From: an uncultured Bacteroidia bacterium
GTDB lineage: Bacteria; Bacteroidota; Bacteroidia; Bacteroidales; Prolixibacteraceae
Assembly: GCA_903923905.1 (NCBI GenBank)
Contig: CAIXZH010000089.1
Span: 1 to 64,000, forward strand
Direction of reading: 5' to 3'
Length of the DNA stretch: 64,000 nucleotides
The position numbers and the translations under genes were made by a program. The notes below the pieces were generated by a model, which ran no database searches, was not told where the DNA came from, and saw only the letters and a program-made list of their open reading frames with translations. Position 1 is the stretch's first letter. Each line of letters begins with the position of its first letter. Positions 55,598 through 64,000 of this stretch are shown here, in pieces.

Positions 55598-57676
55598 ATG
55601 AGTACAAAACAAAATATCAGTTTGTTTAACCGCAAACTTGCCGCGCAGGCAGTGAAAGACAGTTTCATCAAACTAAATCCAGCTTTGATGATAAAAAATC
55701 CGGTCATCTTTATTGTGGCCATCGGATCTTTTCTGACAACCCTTGTTGTAATAATTGGAATCTTCCAGGGTAACTTTTCATCCTTCAATTTAAATATTGC
55801 GATCTGGCTCTGGTTTACCGTGTTGTTTGCCAATTTCTCCGAAGCCATCGCTGAAGGGAGGGGAAAGGCCCAGGCTGACAGTCTGCGTAAGAACCGCACG
55901 CAAACAATGGCCCGCAAGATGGCCGGCAAACAGGAGGTATTGATCAATGCAACCGAGCTTAAAAAAGGTGATGTAGTCGTTTGCGAGGCGGGCGATGTTA
56001 TCCCCTCTGACGGTGAAGTGATTGAGGGTATTGCAAGTGTAGACGAATCTGCAATTACGGGAGAATCAGCACCTGTAATCCGTGAAAGCGGAGGGGACCG
56101 ATCGGCAGTAACGGGGGGGACCAAAGTAATCAGTGATCAGATCTTTATCCGTATTACATCCGAACCAGGCAATACATTTATTGATCGGATGATAGCCCTT
56201 GTGGAAGGGGCAAAACGTCAAAAAACCCCCAATGAGATCGCATTATCCATTTTAATTTCAGGTTTGACGATCATTTTTCTCCTCGCCGTGGCCACGTTAC
56301 CCGCATTTTTCAGCTACAGCCTCGCAGCATCAGGATTGCCTGAATCACAGAATTTGACTTTACCTGTTTTGATTGCATTACTGGTTTGCCTGATTCCAAC
56401 AACCATCGGAGGCTTACTAAGTGCAATTGGAATTAGCGGGATGGACCGGCTTTTACAACGGAACGTGATTGCCACAAGTGGCCGGGCTATTGAGGCTGCA
56501 GGAGATGTAGATGTCCTATTACTCGATAAAACCGGGACAATTACATTGGGCAACCGTATGGCTACCAATTTCATTCCGGTGGAAGGGGTAACTGTTGAAG
56601 AGCTTGCCGATGCTGCACAACTTTCATCTTTATCTGACGAAACACCGGAAGGACGGTCCATTGTTGTTCTTGCAAAAGATCAGTTCAATATTCGTGGTCG
56701 CGAAGTTCATCAACTTAATGCGACATTTATCCCATTCACTGCCCAATCGAAGATGAGCGGGGTAGATTTTAAATCGGAAGACGGGGTTGTTCATCAGATA
56801 CGCAAAGGCTCCTCAGAAGCCATTCGGACATTCATTCATAATAACAATGGGTTCTATACCCAACAAACTCATAATATTGTATCCGAATTGGCAAAACAGG
56901 GAGCAACTCCTTTGGTTGTAGCAGAAGATAACAGGGTTTTGGGTGTTATCCATCTGAAGGATATTGTAAAGGGGGGGATTAAACAACGTTTTGCTGAACT
57001 CCGGAAGATGGGGATCAAAACGGTTATGATTACTGGTGACAATCATCTTACAGCTGCAGCGATTGCAGCAGAAGCGGGAGTTGACGATTTTATGGCGGAG
57101 GCTACACCCGAGGACAAATTAAGGCGCATCCGGGAAGAGCAGGCCAACGGACATCTGGTTGGCATGATAGGTGATGGAACAAATGATGCTCCTGCACTTG
57201 CCCAGGCCGATATTGGCATTGCCATGAACACCGGTACTCAGGCGGCCCGAGAAGCCGGCAATATGGTGGACCTCGACAGTAATCCCACAAAACTAATAGA
57301 AGTTGTTGAAGTTGGTAAGCAATTGCTGATGACTAGAGGAGCACTTACCACCTTCAGCATTGCCAATGATGTCGCCAAATATTTTGCGATTATTCCGGCA
57401 ATCGCCCTTTCTCTATACGCAGGGAAAAGCGGAATAGGGCCACTCTCAGCGCTGAATATCATGCATCTCGGCTCTCCGCAAAGTGCAATCCTGAGCGCTG
57501 TGATATTCAATGCAATTATCATTGTGATGCTGATACCTTTAGCCTTAAAAGGGGTCAAATATAAACCGGTATCAGCCAATGCTGCATTGACCCGAAACCT
57601 GGTGATTTACGGATTTGGCGGCATTATTGCCCCATTTATCGGAATCAAACTTATTGATATTCTAATTAATATGTAA
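55598..57676 (+). CDS. kdpB: Potassium-transporting ATPase subunit B
   Basis: The P-type ATPase subunit that hydrolyses ATP to drive K+ import, 692 residues. Motifs in order: TGES at 154-157 (its serine is the regulatory phosphorylation site known from E. coli), the [15 protein letters not shown] membrane segment near 264-278, the phosphorylation site DKTGT with Asp310, and [19 protein letters not shown] near 525. Full length. The gene sits between kdpA and kdpC with short gaps, so one transcript supplies the complex. Confidence 0.97.
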   Translation: MSTKQNISLFNRKLAAQAVKDSFIKLNPALMIKNPVIFIVAIGSFLTTLVVIIGIFQGNFSSFNLNIAIWLWFTVLFANFSEAIAEGRGKAQADSLRKNRTQTMARKMAGKQEVLINATELKKGDVVVCEAGDVIPSDGEVIEGIASVDESAITGESAPVIRESGGDRSAVTGGTKVISDQIFIRITSEPGNTFIDRMIALVEGAKRQKTPNEIALSILISGLTIIFLLAVATLPAFFSYSLAASGLPESQNLTLPVLIALLVCLIPTTIGGLLSAIGISGMDRLLQRNVIATSGRAIEAAGDVDVLLLDKTGTITLGNRMATNFIPVEGVTVEELADAAQLSSLSDETPEGRSIVVLAKDQFNIRGREVHQLNATFIPFTAQSKMSGVDFKSEDGVVHQIRKGSSEAIRTFIHNNNGFYTQQTHNIVSELAKQGATPLVVAEDNRVLGVIHLKDIVKGGIKQRFAELRKMGIKTVMITGDNHLTAAAIAAEAGVDDFMAEATPEDKLRRIREEQANGHLVGMIGDGTNDAPALAQADIGIAMNTGTQAAREAGNMVDLDSNPTKLIEVVEVGKQLLMTRGALTTFSIANDVAKYFAIIPAIALSLYAGKSGIGPLSALNIMHLGSPQSAILSAVIFNAIIIVMLIPLALKGVKYKPVSANAALTRNLVIYGFGGIIAPFIGIKLIDILINM

Positions 57677-57686
57677 TTCTTTAAAA

Positions 57687-58259
57687 ATGAAAACACTATA
57701 TATCTCTTTAAAAATCTTCCTTTTTTTCACCATTCTGACAGGGATTATCTACCCGCTTTTTGTAACGGCGATTGCACAAATCGCATTTCCGGCCAAGGCA
57801 AACGGGAGTTTAATTGTGAAATACAATAAGATCGTCGGGAGTGAATTAATCGGTCAGCACTTCGACACTTTAATTTACTTTTCTTCGCGCCCGTCAGCGA
57901 TATCTTATAATCCGTTACCTTCCGGCGGTTCAAATTTCGGGCTCACCAATTCGAAGTTGAAACATTCAGTAGACTCCTTAAAAAGACAATTTATTGCATT
58001 TAATCAATTGGATAGCCTTACTGAAATTCCATCAGAAATGCTTTTTGCCTCCGCAAGCGGTTTGGATCCACACATTTCTCCCAACGCGGCTTTGTTACAA
58101 ACTGACCGCATTTCCAAAGCACGTCATTTCGGAGTCAGTCAAAATCAGCTACTTTTAAAGTCAGTGAATGAATTATCTGAATCACCCCAGTTTACATTTT
58201 TAGGAGAGGCACGGATTAATGTATTATTACTAAATTTGAGGTTGGATGAAATCAGGTAA
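57687..58259 (+). CDS. kdpC: Potassium-transporting ATPase subunit C
   Basis: A 190-residue subunit with one N-terminal membrane helix (residues 6-30: FFTILTGIIYPLFVTAIAQ) and a periplasmic domain. YFSSRPSAISYNPLPSGGSN-type sequence near 68-88, ASASGLDPHISPNAAL near 124-139 and the C-terminal FTFLGEARINVLLLNLRLD are KdpC signatures. It stabilises KdpFABC and may shape K+ affinity. It follows kdpB by 10 bp. Confidence 0.95.
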   Translation: MKTLYISLKIFLFFTILTGIIYPLFVTAIAQIAFPAKANGSLIVKYNKIVGSELIGQHFDTLIYFSSRPSAISYNPLPSGGSNFGLTNSKLKHSVDSLKRQFIAFNQLDSLTEIPSEMLFASASGLDPHISPNAALLQTDRISKARHFGVSQNQLLLKSVNELSESPQFTFLGEARINVLLLNLRLDEIR

Positions 58260-58351
58260 TCTGAAAGATGAATTTACTTTATACCATTTAATATCTGCTA
58301 ATTAGATTTTATTATTTCCAAATCTCTATAAACAAACAAAAACAACGAATC

Positions 58352-59245
58352 ATGAAGTTTTCTATCCGCACAAAATTTACAGTTGGAATGGTTTTTTTAT
58401 TTATAATCATTCTTGTATTATCGATTTTTTCGGCCTATTACCTGAACAAGATGTCGAGGAAAACAAGTGCCATTCTAAAGGAAAACTATCTGTCGGTTGT
58501 TTATGCCCGTGAGATGTCAGAAGGGTTGACAATTATTAATCAGGAAATTACCTTAAGTTCTTTGATGAATAAGACTCCGGACGGCTTGTTGCTAAAAAAA
58601 GGGCTGGCTACCATCGACAAATCATTTCAATCCGAGAAGAATAATATTACAGAACCTGGTGAGGATAAACTCGTTTCCGATATTGAAACCGGATTAAAAG
58701 AATACCGTGACTCAGTAATGAAGTTTCTGGTTTACCCTCAGCCTGTAGACAAAGTTATCAATCTGCAAAAAAAATTCAACCCTCTTAACCAGCAGTTGCT
58801 CCTTTTATCGCAAATGAACGGGAAGGCGATTGAAGTGAAGACCGATGATGCAAAAATTTCTTCCCATGAAGCCTTAACGGCGATGACCATTCTGGCTACG
58901 CTATGTTTTTTGATTGCCCTGACATTTACCTTTAATTTTGCCACCTATTTTAATGAGCGTTTTTATCAGCTATACAATGGTATTAAAGAGATTGTATCGA
59001 GCAACTATGGCCAAAGGCTTTATTTCGAAGGGGCTGACGAATTTTACGAGATTTCATTGGTTTTTAACCAAATGGCAGAGAAATTAGATGAGAATCAGCA
59101 GAAAATGGCAGTAACTTTACTAACTGAAAAGGAAAAGGCTTATACTAAAAGTGAGATACAGGAATTGAAGAGCGTTCTGCTCCGGATTAAAACCATTGAA
59201 GAGCAAGCTGAAGCATTAATTGCCCAATTAGAAGATAAAAAATAA
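58352..59245 (+). CDS. Membrane HAMP/four-helix-bundle protein in the kdp operon
   Basis: A 297-residue membrane protein lying between kdpC and kdpD. Transmembrane helices at about 11-31 and 178-200 bracket a periplasmic domain with the features of four-helix-bundle MCP sensors (YARE, NQEITLSSLMN). A HAMP linker follows (YNGIKEIVSSNYGQRLYFEGADEFYEIS near 210-237) with a C-terminal coiled coil. There is no kinase or phosphotransfer domain, so it may act as a sensory partner of KdpD or another kinase. It ends 3 bp before kdpD. Confidence 0.8.
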   Translation: MKFSIRTKFTVGMVFLFIIILVLSIFSAYYLNKMSRKTSAILKENYLSVVYAREMSEGLTIINQEITLSSLMNKTPDGLLLKKGLATIDKSFQSEKNNITEPGEDKLVSDIETGLKEYRDSVMKFLVYPQPVDKVINLQKKFNPLNQQLLLLSQMNGKAIEVKTDDAKISSHEALTAMTILATLCFLIALTFTFNFATYFNERFYQLYNGIKEIVSSNYGQRLYFEGADEFYEISLVFNQMAEKLDENQQKMAVTLLTEKEKAYTKSEIQELKSVLLRIKTIEEQAEALIAQLEDKK

Positions 59246-59248
59246 GCA

Positions 59249-61921
59249 ATGGAAATTCAGGATAATCGTCCCGATCCCGACGAACTACTGGCTTCACTCA
59301 AGATTGAAGAAGAAAAAAGCAAACGGGGCAAACTGAAAATATTCTTCGGAATGTGTGCAGGTGTTGGAAAAACCTATTCGATGCTTAAAACTGCACATGC
59401 AGAAAAACAAAAGGGGGTTGATATAATAATTGGATATGTTGAAACCCATAAACGGCAGGAAACAGCAGACCTGGTTGAAGGATTTGAATTAATCCCTCGT
59501 AAAGTTTACCAGTATAAATCCACTCCGGTTGAGGAAATGGATCTGGACGCCATTATAGCGAGGAATCCGCATACAGTTCTGGTTGATGAATTGGCCCATA
59601 CCAATGCCCCGGGTAGCCGTCATAATAAAAGGTACCAGGATGTTCAGGAAATTCTCGAAAATGGGATTAATGTTTATACTTCCCTAAACGTACAGCATCT
59701 TGAAAGCCGCTCTGAAACAGTTGCACAGATCACCGGAATCATTGTTCGTGAAACTTTGCCCGATGATATTTTTGAAAGTGCAGACGAAGTTGAGGTAGTT
59801 GACCTCACACCCGATGAATTGCTGCAAAGATTAAGTGAAGGGAAGGTCTACACTCCCGAACGATCGAGAGAGGCGGTTGAAAATTTTTTCCGCAAGGGAA
59901 ATATAACAGCTATGCGGGAAATGGCCTTACGCATTGTGGCCGACCGTGTCGATAAGCAATTGCATGAATACATGCAACTTAAACGAATAAAAGGGCCATG
60001 GAAAACGGGGCTGCATCTTCTGGTTGCTGTCGATTACACCCAACAAACAACCCGGTTATTGCGCTGGGCCAAGAATCTCTCCTATTCTATGGGGGCTACA
60101 ATCCAGGCGCTCTATGTGGAGACGATGCACAACCTTACTCCAAAAGAACGTGAACAACTTGATAAAAATATAAATCTGGCTGGTCAGCTTGGTATTAAAT
60201 TCAGGATTATCACGCATCATGATATTGTAAGCGCTATTGTTGATTTTGCCAACAAGGAGAATGTGACCCACATCATAGTGGGAAAACCACGTGTCAGGAA
60301 TCTATTGTCGATGATCCGACTTGGAAACTTTGTAAACAGGCTAATCCGATACAGCGGAAACATCGATGTATATATCTTAGGGGCAGACAGTCAGTCCAAA
60401 GATCATTTCAGAGAAAAGGTATTCACCCCTTCTTTTACTTCCAATATAAGCCAATACCTGATCACTTCGGTCCTGGTTGTTCTCACCTCCATCGTCTTTT
60501 ATCTTGTTAAGGGGATTATTGGCTATCAGATAATTTCGTTTGGGTTGTTGATCATGGTATCGATTCTTGCACTCTTCTATGGTACAGGGCCAATACTGGT
60601 TGCTGCAACACTCAGCGCCTTGATTTGGGATTATTTCTTTATTCCGCCCCAGTTTACGTTTCACATCCAGGAGCCAATGGATGTTTTGATGCTTATCATG
60701 TTTTTTATAATTGCCCTGCTCAATGGGATCTTAACCTCAAGGGTCAGGCATCAGGAGAAAAAAATCAGGATACGGGAAGAACGAACACATGCACTTTACC
60801 AGCTTACCAGAGAACTCACGATGATTTCGGGAATCGAGGACGTATCAAAAATTGCAGTCCGATATATTCAGAAATACTTTAATCTTGAATGTGCCATAAT
60901 CTTAAAAGATGATTCAAATAAACTTGAGGATGAACCAGTTCATATAACAAAAATAAGACTTTCGGACAATGAAATAAGTATTGCTTCCTGGGTCTACAAA
61001 CATTCATCAAAAGCGGGGAAGTATACCGATACATTACCCTCAACTAATTATACTTTTTATCCTTTAACCGGTAATACAGACAATATGGGGGTTATTGTTG
61101 TCGAACAGGCCAGTGTGTTTACTCAGGGTGAGGAGCAATTTTGGGAAGCGTTTCTTTCCCAGATTTCAAGTAAATTCGAGCGGGAATTCCTGCGAAATGC
61201 AGCCAAAAAAGCCTATATCCTTAGTGAATCGGATAAACTCTATAAAACACTTTTCAATTCTATCTCCCATGAATTACGGATACCTGTCGCTACAATAATC
61301 GGAGCTTCCGATACGTTATTATCTCAAAGTTATCCGGAAGAGACTAAATTAAAACTCTATACTGAGATAAATACTGCCTCTATCAGACTAAATCAGTTGA
61401 TTGAAAACCTTCTGAATATGTCCAGACTTGAGTCGGGCAGGATTACACCCCGCACCGATTGGTGTGATGTGCATGATTTGGCCAATGACGTGGCAGGTAA
61501 TCTTCAACAGGAATTACTTCCATACAAATTCTATATTGTAATTCCTTCGGATATGCCTCTGGTCCGCATTGACTTTGGTCTTATTGAACAGGTCTTGCAC
61601 AATCTCATATTAAATGCCACACAAAATGCTCCCCCCGGAACTGCAATCAGACTTAAATTCTACTTCGATAACGGAAAGCTCACTATTCAGGTAATGGATC
61701 GTGGAAATGGATTTCCTCCTGAGGATCTGACAATGGTGTTTAATAAATTCTACAGGGGTAAAGATGCCAAGACCGGCGGAACCGGTTTAGGACTGTCTAT
61801 TGTCAAAGGATTTGTGGAGGCACATAATGGAACTGTGATCGCCGAAAACCGCCAAAATGGAGGGGCGATTTTTACAATCAAAATCTCTGTAGAGATTTCA
61901 GAAATGAACCAATACGGTTAA
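59249..61921 (+). CDS. kdpD: Osmosensitive K+ sensor histidine kinase KdpD
   Basis: An 890-residue sensor kinase. The N-terminal KdpD domain has Walker A GMCAGVGKT at 34-42 and VLVDELAHTNAPGSRH near 110-125, followed by a universal-stress domain (LLVAVDYTQQTTRLLRWAKN). Four DUF4118 membrane helices (about 395-500), a GAF-like region and the kinase core come next. His674 in ISHELR is the phosphorylation site, and the ATP-binding N and G boxes (LILNATQNAPPGT, DRGNGFP, GGTGLGLSIVKG) follow. It phosphorylates KdpE under K+ limitation. The kdpE gene starts 12 bp downstream. Confidence 0.95.
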   Translation: MEIQDNRPDPDELLASLKIEEEKSKRGKLKIFFGMCAGVGKTYSMLKTAHAEKQKGVDIIIGYVETHKRQETADLVEGFELIPRKVYQYKSTPVEEMDLDAIIARNPHTVLVDELAHTNAPGSRHNKRYQDVQEILENGINVYTSLNVQHLESRSETVAQITGIIVRETLPDDIFESADEVEVVDLTPDELLQRLSEGKVYTPERSREAVENFFRKGNITAMREMALRIVADRVDKQLHEYMQLKRIKGPWKTGLHLLVAVDYTQQTTRLLRWAKNLSYSMGATIQALYVETMHNLTPKEREQLDKNINLAGQLGIKFRIITHHDIVSAIVDFANKENVTHIIVGKPRVRNLLSMIRLGNFVNRLIRYSGNIDVYILGADSQSKDHFREKVFTPSFTSNISQYLITSVLVVLTSIVFYLVKGIIGYQIISFGLLIMVSILALFYGTGPILVAATLSALIWDYFFIPPQFTFHIQEPMDVLMLIMFFIIALLNGILTSRVRHQEKKIRIREERTHALYQLTRELTMISGIEDVSKIAVRYIQKYFNLECAIILKDDSNKLEDEPVHITKIRLSDNEISIASWVYKHSSKAGKYTDTLPSTNYTFYPLTGNTDNMGVIVVEQASVFTQGEEQFWEAFLSQISSKFEREFLRNAAKKAYILSESDKLYKTLFNSISHELRIPVATIIGASDTLLSQSYPEETKLKLYTEINTASIRLNQLIENLLNMSRLESGRITPRTDWCDVHDLANDVAGNLQQELLPYKFYIVIPSDMPLVRIDFGLIEQVLHNLILNATQNAPPGTAIRLKFYFDNGKLTIQVMDRGNGFPPEDLTMVFNKFYRGKDAKTGGTGLGLSIVKGFVEAHNGTVIAENRQNGGAIFTIKISVEISEMNQYG

Positions 61922-61933
61922 TAACAGATTTAA

Positions 61934-62617
61934 ATGGTTAACTTGACTCCAATATTGATTATTGATGACGAAGTACAGATCAGGCGGTTACTTGAAATAA
62001 CACTTTCAGCCAGCGGATATAAGATTTGCGAAGCATCTACCGGGAAAGAAGGACTGACGATGGCAGCTACCAGGCAGCCTGCATTGATTATCCTGGATTT
62101 AGGTCTGCCCGATGCCGATGGCCTTGACATTTTGAAGAAACTAAGGGAGTGGTATGAAAAACCCATAATTATCCTTTCTGTCCGTAAATCTGAAGATGAT
62201 ATTATTAAAGCCCTTGACCATGGAGCAAACGACTACCTGACCAAACCTTTCAGAACCGGGGAATTACTGGCACGAATCAGGGTCGCGATAAGGCATAGTC
62301 AGGGTACAATTGAGAACCCTAACCTGGAATTTGGCACCCTGTCCATTGATTTAGCAAACCACACCGCACGCAAAAATAATGAAATCATCAAACTAACTGC
62401 CACTGAATTTTCTTTACTGGCGCTTCTGGCCAGAAATGAGGGGCGGGTCCTGACCCATCAATATATTCTTAAGGAGATCTGGGGAATGGGATATATCGAA
62501 CAGACTCAATACTTAAGGGTGTTCATCGCACAACTACGCAAGAAAGTTGAAGATGTACCTGCAAAACCTAAATGGCTGAAGACAGAATCAGGAGTGGGCT
62601 ATCGATTTGGCAGCTAG
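61934..62617 (+). CDS. kdpE: Response regulator KdpE
   Basis: A 227-residue OmpR/PhoB-type regulator that activates the kdp operon. The receiver domain has the acidic pair DDE at 11-13, the phosphorylated Asp55 in ILDLGLPD and Lys of the LTKPF motif near 102-106. A winged-helix DNA-binding domain with EFSLLALLARNEGRVLTHQ and YLRVFIAQLRKKVE follows (about 130-225). It completes the sensor pair with KdpD and is the last gene of the operon; a hairpin follows. Confidence 0.95.
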   Translation: MVNLTPILIIDDEVQIRRLLEITLSASGYKICEASTGKEGLTMAATRQPALIILDLGLPDADGLDILKKLREWYEKPIIILSVRKSEDDIIKALDHGANDYLTKPFRTGELLARIRVAIRHSQGTIENPNLEFGTLSIDLANHTARKNNEIIKLTATEFSLLALLARNEGRVLTHQYILKEIWGMGYIEQTQYLRVFIAQLRKKVEDVPAKPKWLKTESGVGYRFGS

Positions 62618-62659
62618 CACTATTTTTAACCTTTAGGATCAACTTCCGAATTAAGGGAA

Positions 62660-62686
62660 CCCTGTAGGTTTTCGAAACCTACAGGG
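62660..62686 (+). terminator. Hairpin after kdpE
   Basis: A perfect 12-bp stem (CCCTGTAGGTTT/AAACCTACAGGG) with a 3-nt loop 43 bp past the kdpE stop. It lacks a strong T tract. The same palindrome is a frequent intergenic repeat in Bacteroidota, so it may be both repeat and terminator. Confidence 0.65.
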
Positions 62687-62817
62687 CTTTGTGGTGTTGC
62701 AATGAAATATACCTGGCAAATAAAATTTTAATAATTTCCATCCGATAATTTTGATTCTTAGTAAACCTTTTTTGACTTTATTGGTTATATTTAGTAAACA
62801 ATTTAAATTACAGAATC

Positions 62818-63417
62818 ATGAGTTTTACATTACCAACGCTTCAATACGATTACAAGGCTCTCGAGCCCTACATCGACGCGCAGACTATGGAGATCCACCA
62901 CTCCAAACATCACGCTGCTTATACCAATAACCTGAATGCCGCCCTGGAAAACAGCGATCTAAAAGGGAAGAGTATTGAAGAAATTTTTTCTAAAGTTTCC
63001 CAACTTGCTCCTGCACTTCGAAATAATGGGGGTGGATACTACAATCACAACCTGTACTGGGATGTTTTGATCCCGGGAGGACCAGCCGGACCACAAGGTA
63101 AATTACTGGAATCCATAAATGGTTCATTTGGTTCTTTTGATTTATTTAAGGAGGCTTTTACCAAAGCTGCGGTGACCCGTTTCGGAAGTGGTTGGGCATG
63201 GCTTATACAGAAAGGTGATTCACTTGTAATTAACTCTACCCCTAATCAGGATAATCCACTAATGGACATTGCTGAAATTCAAGGAATTCCGTTACTTACC
63301 ATTGACGTTTGGGAACACGCTTATTACCTTAAATATCAGAACAGACGCCCTGAATATATCGAAGCATTTTTCAAAGTGATCAACTGGAACGAAGTAGCCA
63401 AACGGTTAAAAGCATAA
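62818..63417 (+). CDS. sodB: Fe/Mn superoxide dismutase
   Basis: A 199-residue superoxide dismutase. The metal ligands are His27 in MEIHHSKHH, the second His in NNGGGYYNHNLYWDVL (about 80), Asp and His in DVWEHAYYLKY (near 161-165). It converts superoxide to peroxide and oxygen in the cytosol. The sequence cannot settle Fe versus Mn or cambialistic use; anaerobe-derived Bacteroidota enzymes often take either. It stands alone with its own promoter region. Confidence 0.93.
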   Translation: MSFTLPTLQYDYKALEPYIDAQTMEIHHSKHHAAYTNNLNAALENSDLKGKSIEEIFSKVSQLAPALRNNGGGYYNHNLYWDVLIPGGPAGPQGKLLESINGSFGSFDLFKEAFTKAAVTRFGSGWAWLIQKGDSLVINSTPNQDNPLMDIAEIQGIPLLTIDVWEHAYYLKYQNRRPEYIEAFFKVINWNEVAKRLKA

Positions 63418-63441
63418 AGGATTTTTCAATCCAATATTTTA

Positions 63442-63505
63442 GCCCGCAGATAATGCGGATTAACGCTGATCTTAAAATCTGCGTTAATCTGCGAGATCTG
63501 TGGGC
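63442..63505. terminator. Long inverted repeat between convergent genes
   Basis: A long imperfect hairpin with arms GCCCGCAGAT/ATCTGTGGGC and inner arms GATTAACGC/GCGTTAATC, followed on the plus strand by eight T. It lies between sodB and the yqeY gene and can stop both. Its sequence is a widespread Bacteroidota intergenic repeat type. Confidence 0.75.
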
Positions 63506-63526
63506 ATTTTTTTTCCTGAGTAATAA

Positions 63527-63976
63527 CTAAGAGAGCAGGCTTTTTACTTTGTCGGAAATCAATCTGCCATCGACTTTTCCGGCCAGCTCTTTTGAAGCAA
63601 TTCCCATTACTTTTCCCATCTCTTTGATTGAGGTAGCTCCCGCCTGAGCAATAAAAGCTGTAATGGCAGCAGTCAGTTCTTCATCTCCCATCTGCTCAGG
63701 CAAATAACTCTCCAAAATTTTTACCTGCGCCATCTCCGGATCGTAAAGATCAATTCTGTTTTGCTGTTTATAGATCTCAGCAGAATCGCGGCCCTGTTTG
63801 GCCAGTTTTGCAATTGCCTTAATGGCAGCATCATCGCTAAGTTCTTCAGCGCCGCTTTTTGCTGTTTTCGCCTCAAGCAGTACTTTCTTAATGTTCCTTA
63901 ATGCCTCAAGTCTCCCCTTGTCTCGTGCCAGCATTGCCAACCTGATATCCTCACTAATTTGATCGAATAAATTCAT
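63527..63976 (-). CDS. GatB/YqeY domain protein
   Basis: A 149-residue cytosolic, all-helical protein of the YqeY family, related to the tail domain of the GatB tRNA-amidotransferase subunit. Met at 63976 fits the family start MNLFDQISEDIRLAMLARDK; a Met two codons upstream is possible. Landmarks are ALRNIKKVLLEAKTAK near 23-38, VKILESYLPEQM near 86-97 and KEMGKVMG plus ELAGKVDGRLIS near the C-terminus. Stand-alone YqeY may bind tRNA but has no proven reaction. Confidence 0.9.
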   Translation of the reverse strand: MNLFDQISEDIRLAMLARDKGRLEALRNIKKVLLEAKTAKSGAEELSDDAAIKAIAKLAKQGRDSAEIYKQQNRIDLYDPEMAQVKILESYLPEQMGDEELTAAITAFIAQAGATSIKEMGKVMGIASKELAGKVDGRLISDKVKSLLS

Positions 63977-64000
63977 AACCAATTGATTTATATGTTATTG

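Noticed and set aside
55582-56124. 180-codon antisense frame inside kdpB
   Set aside because: It lies opposite a well-conserved kdpB region, has proline/serine-rich shadow composition and no family pattern.

Overview
The window looks like a chromosomal segment from a member of the Bacteroidota. Supporting signs are A-rich translation starts with almost no Shine-Dalgarno sequences, two TAnnTTTG-type promoter cores, twin-arginine Gfo/Idh/MocA oxidoreductases, a DUF4468-type lipoprotein, a propionyl-CoA carboxylase operon of Bacteroidota layout, and a kdp operon with a porin gene inside it. The family level (a Bacteroidales/Marinilabiliales-like lineage) is only a guess.

Region 1 (0.1-5 kb, minus strand) holds two exported Gfo/Idh/MocA oxidoreductases and a PmoA-like DUF6807 protein, a set usually linked to sugar or glycan catabolism. 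A broken MazF-type toxin-antitoxin fusion lies among them. Region 2 (5-10 kb) is a graveyard of mobile and toxin remnants: the C-terminus of a PIN toxin, a frameshifted IS630 transposase, an IS66 tnpA with a stub of tnpB, and an IS110-type element whose transposase is split at a run of nine A. Two exported proteins of unknown role sit between them. Region 3 (10-20 kb) starts with a large GH38 alpha-mannosidase. It then has a REP-associated tyrosine transposase (RAYT) bracketed by 25-bp palindromic units, and a series of small accessory genes: GNAT, DUF5808, HXXEE-like, two coupled unknowns, a DUF6624 gene frameshifted in a CT repeat, and a 14-repeat TPR protein.

Region 4 (20-31 kb) is mostly housekeeping: a 2-hydroxyacid dehydrogenase, prolyl oligopeptidase, tRNA-Arg(CCT), an aminotransferase homologue that lacks its PLP lysine, RecO, an ITP/XTP pyrophosphatase, a crtI-crtB carotenoid operon and a TGS/uridine-kinase-like nucleoside kinase. 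Region 5 (31-50 kb) has a beta-propeller/phosphoesterase fusion, an MscS channel, an exported esterase, an outer-membrane barrel, the three-gene propionyl-CoA carboxylase operon, dipeptidase E, a PafA-like phosphatase, an Old Yellow Enzyme, a metallophosphatase, a uroporphyrinogen-decarboxylase-like protein, and a fused EutB-EutC ethanolamine ammonia-lyase with a twin-arginine signal.

Region 6 (50-64 kb) has a cold-shock protein, a GNAT-like protein and a full potassium-uptake operon: kdpF, porin, kdpABC, a stand-alone HAMP protein, kdpD and kdpE. It ends with Fe/Mn superoxide dismutase and a GatB/YqeY protein. KdpFABC would pump K+ across the inner membrane, the porin could admit it through the outer membrane, and KdpD/KdpE would switch the operon on under K+ limitation.

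The observations most worth a second look are the twin-arginine EutBC fusion, the lysine-less aminotransferase, the RAYT/REP cassette, the chimeric toxin-antitoxin remnant, and the repeat-tract frameshifts.
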